Assembly (NCBI GenBank): GCA_020049335.1
Contig: JAIFKX010000228.1
Location: 1 to 45,918, forward strand
Length of the DNA stretch: 45,918 nucleotides
Reading direction: 5' to 3'
Source: Paludibacter sp.
GTDB taxonomy: Bacteria > Bacteroidota > Bacteroidia > Bacteroidales > Paludibacteraceae
Position 1 is the stretch's first letter. Each line of letters opens with the position of its first letter. The position numbers and the translations under genes were made by a program. Below the pieces are notes generated by a model. That model was not told the origin of the DNA. It did not search any database and worked only from the letters and a program-made list of their open reading frames with translations. This document shows positions 38,244 through 45,918 of this stretch, piece by piece.

Positions 38244-39782
38244 ATGGCCGAAAAGCGCAATTATTCAAAAAAAAATACCATTCAGCCTGTTCCTGCGAAT
38301 GAATATGGCAAATTACCACCGCAAGCTCCCGAATTGGAAGAGGCTGTTCTTGGGGCTATTATGCTCGAAAAAGATGCTTATTCCATTGTTTCGGAAATTC
38401 TGAAGCCAGATTGTTTTTACAAAATGACGCATCAAAAGATTTTTGAAGCCATAATGACACTCGCTTTGCATCAAGAACCGATTGATATGCACACCGTTAC
38501 GGAACAATTGCGCAAAAATGGTAATATCGACGATGTGGGAGGGGCATATTATATTACTTTGCTTACTGCTAAAGTTTCGTCAGCAGCTCACTTAGATTAT
38601 CATGCACGTATTATTGTACAAAAATACTTAGCACGTGAGTTAATTCGTGTTTCTTCGGAAATTCAAACCAAAGCTTTTGACGACAAAACAGATGTGGACG
38701 ATTTGATGCAGGAAGCGGAAGGTATGTTGTTCGAACTGTCGCAAAATAGTCAGAAAAAGGATGTTACCCAAATAAATCCGGTTATCGAAGAGGCTCGTAA
38801 ACGTATGCAAATTGCTGCTACAAAGCAAGGAGCAAGTGGTGTGGCGAGTGGTTTTCATGCGTTAGACAAAATTACTTCGGGCTGGCAACGCTCCGACCTA
38901 ATTATCATCGCTGCTCGTCCAGCAATGGGGAAAACGGCTTTTATTCTATCCATGGCAAAAAACATGGCGGTAGATAATAAAGCGCCTGTGGCTGTTTTTT
39001 CGCTCGAAATGTCGAATGTGCAATTGGTTAATCGTTTGATAATGAATGTGTGCGAACTCGAAGGGGAGAAAATTAAAAACGGTCAGCTAGAAAAATTCGA
39101 ATGGGATAAATTTGACCGTGATATTAATAACTTGTTAGATGCGCCTGTTTTTGTAGACGATACGCCCAGTTTGTCGGTTTTCGAATTGCGAAGCAAAGCG
39201 CGCCGCCTAGTAAAAGAGCACAAAGTACAATGTTTGATTATTGACTATTTGCAGTTAATGAATGCCAGCGGAATGAGTTTCGGCAGCCGTGAACAGGAAG
39301 TAAGTATTATTTCCCGATCGCTCAAAGGTCTGGCTAAAGAGTTGGATATTCCGATTATTGCCCTATCGCAGCTAAATCGTGGTGTAGAGGGACGTACGGG
39401 ACACGAAGGAAAACGTCCGCAATTGTCCGACCTTCGCGAATCGGGTGCTATTGAGCAGGATGCCGATATGGTGTGCTTTATTCACCGCCCTGAGTATTAT
39501 AAAATTACCGAAGATGCGCAGGGAAATTCATTGATTGGTTTAGCCGAAATTATTGTGGCAAAACACCGTAATGGTGCAACTGGCGATGTATTGCTCAAGT
39601 TTAAAGGAACTTATGCCAAATTTATGAATAAAGATGATATCTCTGGCGACGACCAAGATAGCGGCTATCAAACTATTCCATCCAAAATGAATGACACATC
39701 GTTTTATGGTGAGGGACAGAAAAGTAATCCGGCTGCTTTGTTGGGTGGCAGTAGCAGCAGTATGGATGAACCTCCATTTTAA
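38244..39782 (+). CDS. dnaB: Replicative DNA helicase DnaB
   Basis: PPQAPELEEAVLGAIML, AARPAMGKTAFILSMAKN, VFSLEMSNVQLVNRL, IIDYLQLM, LSQLNRGVEGR. Confidence 0.97.
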   Translation: MAEKRNYSKKNTIQPVPANEYGKLPPQAPELEEAVLGAIMLEKDAYSIVSEILKPDCFYKMTHQKIFEAIMTLALHQEPIDMHTVTEQLRKNGNIDDVGGAYYITLLTAKVSSAAHLDYHARIIVQKYLARELIRVSSEIQTKAFDDKTDVDDLMQEAEGMLFELSQNSQKKDVTQINPVIEEARKRMQIAATKQGASGVASGFHALDKITSGWQRSDLIIIAARPAMGKTAFILSMAKNMAVDNKAPVAVFSLEMSNVQLVNRLIMNVCELEGEKIKNGQLEKFEWDKFDRDINNLLDAPVFVDDTPSLSVFELRSKARRLVKEHKVQCLIIDYLQLMNASGMSFGSREQEVSIISRSLKGLAKELDIPIIALSQLNRGVEGRTGHEGKRPQLSDLRESGAIEQDADMVCFIHRPEYYKITEDAQGNSLIGLAEIIVAKHRNGATGDVLLKFKGTYAKFMNKDDISGDDQDSGYQTIPSKMNDTSFYGEGQKSNPAALLGGSSSSMDEPPF

Positions 39783-39912
39783 AAACCTATTGATAAAATC
39801 TCTTGATATATTGATAAACATTGGCTGTAAAAATGCAAAAAAATGACTAATTTTGCAGCTTTAAAACATAAAAGTATTAATTTAGAAATAAAACATTAAA
39901 AATCAATTAAAT

Positions 39913-41436
39913 ATGAGCAAAAAAGCATTGCTGATGATACTCGATGGCTGGGGATTAGGAAATGGTTCGAAAGCCGACATTATTTCAAACACACCAACTC
40001 CTTATTGGGATTCGTTGATGGCAAATTATCCAAATTCACATTTGCTTGCTTCGGGCGAGGATGTAGGTTTGCCCGATGGACAAATGGGAAACTCCGAAGT
40101 AGGACATTTAAATATTGGTGCAGGACGCGTTGTTTATCAGGATCTTGTGAAAATAAATATTGCTTGCCGCGATAATAGTATTCTGCAAAACCCCGAAGTG
40201 GTGAATGCTTACAGTTATGCTCGCGACAACAATAAGAAAATTCATTTCTTAGGGCTCGTTTCGGATGGCGGTGTACATAGCTCGCTCGACCATTTGCTCA
40301 AATTGGTGGATATTGCCAACGATTACAAGGCAGAGGCTTATGTTCATTGCTTTATGGACGGTCGCGATACCGACCCTAAAAGCGGAAAAGGATTTATCGA
40401 ACAATTAGATAATTATACCCAAGGTACAACAACAAAAATTGCTTCGGTAATTGGTCGTTATTACGCTATGGACCGCGATAAACGTTGGGAACGTGTACGC
40501 AAATCGTATGATTTAATGGTCAATGGAGTGGGAGAGAGCGTTACCGATGTGGTGGCTGCCATGCAGGCTTCGTACGATGCGGGTGTTACCGACGAATTTA
40601 TAAATCCTTTTGTTGTAGTTGATGCTAATGCAAATCCAGTAGCCAAAATTGAAGCGGGCGATGTGGTTATTTTCTTCAATTATCGCAACGACCGTGCTAA
40701 GGAGTTAACTGTTGTGCTTACGCAACAAGATATGCCTGAGGCAGGTATGAAAACCATTCCATTGGAATATTATTGTATGACTCCTTACGATTCGTCGTAC
40801 AAGGGTTTGCATGTGTTTTTTAACAAAGATAATGTGCAAAATACACTTGGCGAATATGTTTCGAGCTTAGGAATGAAACAATTGCGTATTGCCGAAACAG
40901 AAAAATTTGCCCACGTTACCTTCTTTTTCTCTGGTGGTCGCGAAAGTGAATTCGAGGGCGAAGAACGTATTTTAGTTCCTTCACCCAAAGTGGCAACCTA
41001 CGATTTGCAACCAGAAATGAGCGCCCCCGAAGTGGCTGAAAAACTGATTGCAGCCATTAAAACTCAAAAATTTGATTTTATTGCCCTCAACTTTGCCAAT
41101 GGCGATATGGTAGGACATACAGGCATTCGCGAAGCTATTGTAAAAGCCGTTGAAACAATTGACAAGTATATGGGGCAAGTTATTGAAGCTGCCAAAGTCA
41201 ATGATTATGAGGTAATTGTAATAGCCGACCACGGTAATGCCGACAATGCCGAAAACGCTGATGGTTCACCAAATACGGCTCATTCGCTCAATCCGGTACC
41301 GTTTATTTATGTAACGGACAACGAAGCTGCAAAAGTAGAAAATGGTATTTTGGCTGATGTGGCTCCTTCTATTTGTACTATTTTGGGCATTCCAAAACCA
41401 GTTGAAATGACGGGTCGTAGCCTAATTGTAAAGTAA
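39913..41436 (+). CDS. gpmI: 2,3-bisphosphoglycerate-independent phosphoglycerate mutase
   Basis: [63 protein letters not shown]. Confidence 0.97.
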   Translation: MSKKALLMILDGWGLGNGSKADIISNTPTPYWDSLMANYPNSHLLASGEDVGLPDGQMGNSEVGHLNIGAGRVVYQDLVKINIACRDNSILQNPEVVNAYSYARDNNKKIHFLGLVSDGGVHSSLDHLLKLVDIANDYKAEAYVHCFMDGRDTDPKSGKGFIEQLDNYTQGTTTKIASVIGRYYAMDRDKRWERVRKSYDLMVNGVGESVTDVVAAMQASYDAGVTDEFINPFVVVDANANPVAKIEAGDVVIFFNYRNDRAKELTVVLTQQDMPEAGMKTIPLEYYCMTPYDSSYKGLHVFFNKDNVQNTLGEYVSSLGMKQLRIAETEKFAHVTFFFSGGRESEFEGEERILVPSPKVATYDLQPEMSAPEVAEKLIAAIKTQKFDFIALNFANGDMVGHTGIREAIVKAVETIDKYMGQVIEAAKVNDYEVIVIADHGNADNAENADGSPNTAHSLNPVPFIYVTDNEAAKVENGILADVAPSICTILGIPKPVEMTGRSLIVK

Positions 41437-41470
41437 AACCAATAGGCGAGTAGAGCCTAAAGCAAAATTT

Positions 41471-41512
41471 AAAAAACCACTGTTGGCTTAATGGCTTGCA
41501 GTGTTTTTTTTT
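41471..41512. terminator. Terminator between gpmI and the DUF4105 gene
   Basis: AAAAAACCACTG...CAGTGTTTTTTTTT, imperfect arms. Confidence 0.6.
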
Positions 41513-42728
41513 ATTGTTTAATTTTGAATTTCGATTTACGCATAATTTTTTTCTTGGTACGATATATCCACGAAGAATAACGAAAGAGTAAGAGCGCAAT
41601 GAAAATAAAGGCTGCTTGATTGAATGTTTGTACCGAAATAGCTACTGCCACTAACGCCAACGCTACTAAAATGAGGTTAAATAGCTGGTAAAAAAAGATT
41701 TGAATACGCCATTTAGAAAACCAAATCATAAAAGCTGCAACTATATTTAGCGGATTGAGCCAAAGAATATTAAAATTGAATTTTACCAATGGATGAGTAG
41801 AAAAAAACATTAGAAAAAACACAATTGTTCCAGCAAGGCCAGTTGCCAAAAGTAAAAATGAATCAAAAATGGTATTGTATTTTTTATCAAAAACAATTTC
41901 GTAGGCCGATAGCAAAGCAATGAAAATGAGCAAAATAGAAAAAACATAAAATGGTTTGCTAAATAATCCTACTACCTCTTCTTCTTTCGATTCGGTTGAA
42001 ACCAATATAGTTGTTTTGGCTATAAGTGGCCTTGTTTCGGTATTTTGATTGTTCGAAATACGCGCATTCAAAAATTCGTATTTAAGTATTTCGGGCAAAA
42101 ACATACTTTGTAGTTGGGGCATGGTTTTATCAGCCTGAAAGCCAAAAATTAAATCGATACCAAAATGTAACCAAGTATCGTCGCCAATATAGTTCCCAAT
42201 AGCCTGTCGGTAGGTTTTTGATTCGAACGACGATTGAAAAACAACGCGCCCATCTACGGCTCCCATTACTACGTCGCGTGGGCGGGTGGCGCAATTGTCG
42301 AAAACAAAATTGTAACGATATTGGCGGTTTTCGGGCTTGTAGTTCTGCAATAATTGTTCTATTAACCGTTTCGTTTCGCTGGGACGTAAATTTAAAATAT
42401 GCTCCCAAACTACAGAATTACGACTTTTATATTCGGGTAAAAAATCGGACGTGTTTTGTACGCCTAACAAATAATCGGTTTTGCCGCGAATAAATTTGTA
42501 ATAAAAATTTTCGGTATTAAAACTAAAAAGTCCCCAATTAAAAATAAAGTCGTAACCATTCAGTTTATCAACTACGCGTATGCCCGAATGTCCAAATTTT
42601 GCATATACCTCAGCACCTGGCGAGCAGGTAATTAAGCTTACTTGCAGCGAATCACTAAATGCAATTTCTTGTGCTTTTAGTTGCATTGCAAATAAGGCAA
42701 TTAATAGAATTATGGTAATTTGTTTCAT
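41511..42728 (-). CDS. DUF4105 / Lnb-type membrane protein
   Basis: SLITCSPGAEVYAKFGHSGIRVVD, FNWGLFSF, YRYNFVFDNCATRPRDVV, followed by C-terminal TM helices. Confidence 0.85.
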   Translation of the reverse strand: MKQITIILLIALFAMQLKAQEIAFSDSLQVSLITCSPGAEVYAKFGHSGIRVVDKLNGYDFIFNWGLFSFNTENFYYKFIRGKTDYLLGVQNTSDFLPEYKSRNSVVWEHILNLRPSETKRLIEQLLQNYKPENRQYRYNFVFDNCATRPRDVVMGAVDGRVVFQSSFESKTYRQAIGNYIGDDTWLHFGIDLIFGFQADKTMPQLQSMFLPEILKYEFLNARISNNQNTETRPLIAKTTILVSTESKEEEVVGLFSKPFYVFSILLIFIALLSAYEIVFDKKYNTIFDSFLLLATGLAGTIVFFLMFFSTHPLVKFNFNILWLNPLNIVAAFMIWFSKWRIQIFFYQLFNLILVALALVAVAISVQTFNQAAFIFIALLLFRYSSWIYRTKKKIMRKSKFKIKQ

Positions 42729-42846
42729 GCGTAATTTGTTCGAATCTGTAACTATTTGTTTTACAAAAGTATGTAATTTAATTTGTTTTTTAAAATATAA
42801 GTAATCTAAATCTAATAATGTTATATTTCTTAAATACTATTTTTTC

Positions 42847-42874
42847 GACCCCCAAACCCCCAAAGGGGGCTAAA
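42847..42874 (+). repeat. C/G-rich REP-like repeat, left member of an inverted pair
   Basis: GACCCCCAAACCCCCAAAGGGGGCTAAA. Confidence 0.85.
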
Positions 42875-42925
42875 TACTGCAAATATGAGGTTATATGGGT
42901 TATAATAAATTATATAGAATTGGTC

Positions 42926-42954
42926 TTAAAGCCCCTTTCGGGGGTTTGGGGGTC
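42926..42954 (-). repeat. C/G-rich REP-like repeat, right member of an inverted pair
   Basis: Minus strand GACCCCCAAACCCCCGAAAGGGGCTTTAA. Confidence 0.85.
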
Positions 42955-43040
42955 ATATTCAAAATATATCATTAAATACTATTTATTACTTGCACTACGA
43001 AATACAAAAATGTTTGCTTCAATTAAAACACAAAAATACT

Positions 43041-43991
43041 TTAAATCCTATTTTCCAAAAAAGGATATTTATTCATTAATTCTTGTTTTTTAGAAATTAA
43101 ATGCTTTTTAAAATTCTCATAATCAGTAGTTTCTGTATGAATAGGGCGATGCGAAAGTGCATTTTTATACTGATTTACTTCATTCATACATATTTCAGTT
43201 GTGTTTTCAAAAAAAGTATTCGAAAACCGATTAAAAATATAATCTACAGCCACTTGTGAGGGATGAAGCATATCAGGAGCATAGAAACGATAGTCGCGCA
43301 ATTCGTCCATTACCAGTTCGTACGCCGGAAAATAATGTGTATTTTTATTGGTCTTAACAATTTCTTGTATGGCTTGTAAAAGAATTCCTTTGCTTATGTT
43401 GTTTTCCGTAGGTCCATCCTTCCAATGGCGTACTGGACTAACTGTAAATATGATTTTTAGCTGCGGATTTAGTATAGATAGCTCCGCAATAATATTTTTA
43501 TACTGTTCCACAATTAGCTCTGGGCTCAATCTTAACCGCCTAAAATTTGCAGCTGGTACTTTGTGACAGTTCGCCACAACTTGTTCGTTTTCAGCTTGTT
43601 TATATATCCAAGCTGTTCCAAAAGTGAGAATCAGAAAATCAACATTTTTTAAATTTTGGGCTGCTAATGCAAGTCGATTATTTATTTTTTCCAAACAACT
43701 CGCTGCCTTTATATCCGAAAACAGTGTACTATGCATATAGCTGCCCCATAGTGAGTTATGTAGAAATAAGTCCTTTTGAGTAAACACTTTATTTTGTATC
43801 AAAAATTGAATAGCTTCGGCAATAGAGGCCGGATTAAACAGCACGCCAAACGGATTGATATCTACATCGAAACACGCATTTTGAAGTTTCATCCCTATAT
43901 TTTCGGAAAAACAAGATCCTAAGGTAATTATTTTAGATGCGTAATCAATTTTATTTGCCGAAGGCTGAATATCGATTTTTGTAGTGAACAT
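43041..43991 (-). CDS. GSCFA-domain protein
   Basis: KIITLGSCFSENIGMKL (GSCFA), FGTAWIY, IIFTVSPVRHWKDG. Start at 43991 preferred; the track starts at 44012. Confidence 0.9.
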   Translation of the reverse strand: MFTTKIDIQPSANKIDYASKIITLGSCFSENIGMKLQNACFDVDINPFGVLFNPASIAEAIQFLIQNKVFTQKDLFLHNSLWGSYMHSTLFSDIKAASCLEKINNRLALAAQNLKNVDFLILTFGTAWIYKQAENEQVVANCHKVPAANFRRLRLSPELIVEQYKNIIAELSILNPQLKIIFTVSPVRHWKDGPTENNISKGILLQAIQEIVKTNKNTHYFPAYELVMDELRDYRFYAPDMLHPSQVAVDYIFNRFSNTFFENTTEICMNEVNQYKNALSHRPIHTETTDYENFKKHLISKKQELMNKYPFLENRI

Positions 43992-44111
43992 GTACGCTGT
44001 TTTTTTATACAAAAGTAATAAAATTAATTAAATGCGATTTTATAATTTGAACATTCAAGGTTCTACACTGTTTAGGTTACTGTTAGTTTAAAAATTTAAG
44101 TTTATAAAAAT

Positions 44112-44747
44112 ATGTCTTTATTAGAAGCATTTAATTGGCGCTACGCCACCAAAAAGTTTGATTCGACAAAAGTTGTTGATAATCAAATTGTTGAAAACAT
44201 TATAGAAGCAGCCCGATTGGCACCTACTTCATCAGGCTTACAGCCATTTCAGGTTTTCGTTATTACCAATCAAGAATTAAAAGAAAAAATTGTACCCATT
44301 TCGTATGGACAAGAAATGTCGGCGCAATGCTCTCATTTATTGGTATTTGCCGTGTGGGATAATTATACCGACGAACGCATTGATAAAATTTACAAATACA
44401 CAACCGAAGAGCGCAATATGCCTGCCGACCGATACGATGCGTATAAACAACGCCTCAAAGAAGGTTTTGCCAAACGTACTGCCGAACAAAACTTTGAACA
44501 TGCAACGCGTCAAACCTATATTGCTTTGGGCTTTGCAATGGCCGAAGCAGCTGTAAGTAAAGTTGATACAGTTCCAATGGAAGGTTTTATGCCCAACGAA
44601 CTCGATATTCTTTTGAGTTTAAAAGAAAAGGGCTTGAAAAGCGTTTGCATGTTGCCATTGGGTTATAGAGATACAGAAAACGATTGGTTGGCTACGCTCA
44701 AAAAAGTGCGTCACCCCAAGTCGGAATTTGTAACATATATCGATTAA
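44112..44747 (+). CDS. Nitroreductase-family NAD(P)H-dependent oxidoreductase
   Basis: FNWRYATKKFD, ARLAPTSSGLQPFQVFVI, MLPLGYRDTENDWLATLKKVR. Confidence 0.92.
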   Translation: MSLLEAFNWRYATKKFDSTKVVDNQIVENIIEAARLAPTSSGLQPFQVFVITNQELKEKIVPISYGQEMSAQCSHLLVFAVWDNYTDERIDKIYKYTTEERNMPADRYDAYKQRLKEGFAKRTAEQNFEHATRQTYIALGFAMAEAAVSKVDTVPMEGFMPNELDILLSLKEKGLKSVCMLPLGYRDTENDWLATLKKVRHPKSEFVTYID

Positions 44748-44883
44748 GAATAGCTGAAATTAGATTTTTATTTAATTGTTACTGATTTTTTGTATCATTG
44801 CATGCAACATAAAAGCATTGTAATCCATCAATAAGTTGTAAGATTTATTTTTTTATCAAAAACAATTAAAAATTAAATAAAGT

Positions 44884-45630
44884 ATGAAACGGATATTTTT
44901 GTTTGCATTACTTTCTACGGCATTATTTGCTTGTAAAAAGGAAGACGCAATAACAGAGGCAACAGTAGTAAAAATGGGAACCATTGAGAATCCATCTCAG
45001 TTGACTAATTTTTATTTGAATCAAGACGATAGCGTTCGTGTATGGATTCTCAATAGCGAAATAAAGTATTATCGACCCAAAAATAATCAACGGGTTATTA
45101 TGGAGTACGTTATTCTTTCGAATAAGGCAACGGGAAGCAGTTACAGTCATGATGTAAAACTAAATGATGTGTATGAGGTGCTTACCAAAGGTATTTTCGA
45201 TGTTACTACTGCTACACAAGATAGTATTGGAAACGACCCCGTAGTGATAAACGATATGTGGGTTTCGGGCGATTATTTGAATGTTGAATTTATTTATCCG
45301 GGATATTCGAAAACGCATTTTATCAATTTGGTTAGCGATTCGATTAAAAACAAAACTTATACGGATAATAAGGCTCATGTTGAATTTCGCCACAATGCCA
45401 ACGACGATTATCCGTCGATAAATATAAGTGGAATTGTAAGTTTCAATATCAGTAAATTGAAAGTTGTAGGTGTAAATAGTGTTGATTTTGTGGTACATAC
45501 CAACGAATTTGGTAACACTACAACCAACAGAACCTATAATTTTACTTATAAATATGGTGCTGCTTCGGCTGTACCATACACATCGACTAAACGATTGACA
45601 ATTCCAACTCGAAAAGCGGTTGTTCGGTAA
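44884..45630 (+). CDS. NigD-like lipoprotein
   Basis: Lipobox-like LLSTALFACKKE; MGTIENPSQLTNFYLNQDDSVRVWILNSEI resembles the NigD N-terminal region. Confidence 0.6.
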   Translation: MKRIFLFALLSTALFACKKEDAITEATVVKMGTIENPSQLTNFYLNQDDSVRVWILNSEIKYYRPKNNQRVIMEYVILSNKATGSSYSHDVKLNDVYEVLTKGIFDVTTATQDSIGNDPVVINDMWVSGDYLNVEFIYPGYSKTHFINLVSDSIKNKTYTDNKAHVEFRHNANDDYPSINISGIVSFNISKLKVVGVNSVDFVVHTNEFGNTTTNRTYNFTYKYGAASAVPYTSTKRLTIPTRKAVVR

Positions 45631-45655
45631 ATTGTTCGTTTAATTTTGCAAAATG

Positions 45656-45686
45656 AAAGTCCGTCAAATTCGTTTGCACGGACTTT
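45656..45686. terminator. Intrinsic terminator
   Basis: AAAGTCCGT...ACGGACTTT followed by TATTTTTTAT. Confidence 0.8.
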
Positions 45687-45849
45687 TATTTTTTATACCA
45701 AGATATTTTGTATATTTGCAGGTAAGTAATGGGACGAATATAATATACCATTTTTAATATTTACCTCACCCTAACCCTCTCCTTGAGGACATAGCCGTCA
45801 AGCTAAGAAATATTTTTAAGAAGGGGTTATTTCATTTAGTGGTTTATTT

Positions 45850-45883
45850 ACTGCCCCTAACCCCTAAAGGGGAACAGAAATTA
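45850..45883. repeat. Dispersed repeat, short-core copy
   Basis: ACTGCCCCTAACCCCTAAAGGGGAACAGAAATTA. Confidence 0.8.
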
Positions 45884-45918
45884 GTATTGATAATTACAAT
45901 ATCAGATTGGTTGTTTTT

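Noticed and set aside
42818-43093. 91-aa + ORF
   Set aside because: It runs through the inverted REP-like pair and antisense to the GSCFA gene end, with no recognisable domain.

Overview
Bacteroidetes-type chromosomal segment, judged from TAnnTTTG -7 boxes, a T9SS sorting domain, a MurF-Alr fusion, and GSCFA and NigD-like proteins. Most of it is housekeeping: gcvT 3' end, mnmA, an ABC-F ATPase, dnaJ/grpE, murF-alr, lysS, gpsA, a Na+-pumping methylmalonyl-CoA decarboxylase operon with mce, miaB, dnaB, gpmI and one tRNA-Lys(CTT). Accessory content: a 2347-aa T9SS-exported mosaic surface protein, a 937-aa outer-membrane beta-barrel protein, a PIN-domain toxin-antitoxin pair, and a decayed region (3425-4190) holding remnants of a DUF4062 gene and an ATPase plus a duplicated 5' end of the neighbouring epimerase. 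The strongest unexplained signals are non-coding or repeat-based: (i) two tandem arrays (16-bp x6, then 8/16-bp period) in the dnaB leader, mutually complementary, the second lying in a 222-nt G-free tract that ends at the ATG; (ii) a 169-bp element with perfect 24-bp terminal inverted repeats and a 27-bp internal tandem repeat, translated in frame inside an epimerase gene; (iii) paired inverted C/G-rich REP-like repeats, one of which supplies the miaB C-terminus; (iv) a 26-bp perfect palindrome and a possible small RNA or attenuator upstream of a DUF554 gene. All calls are by eye; no database search was run.
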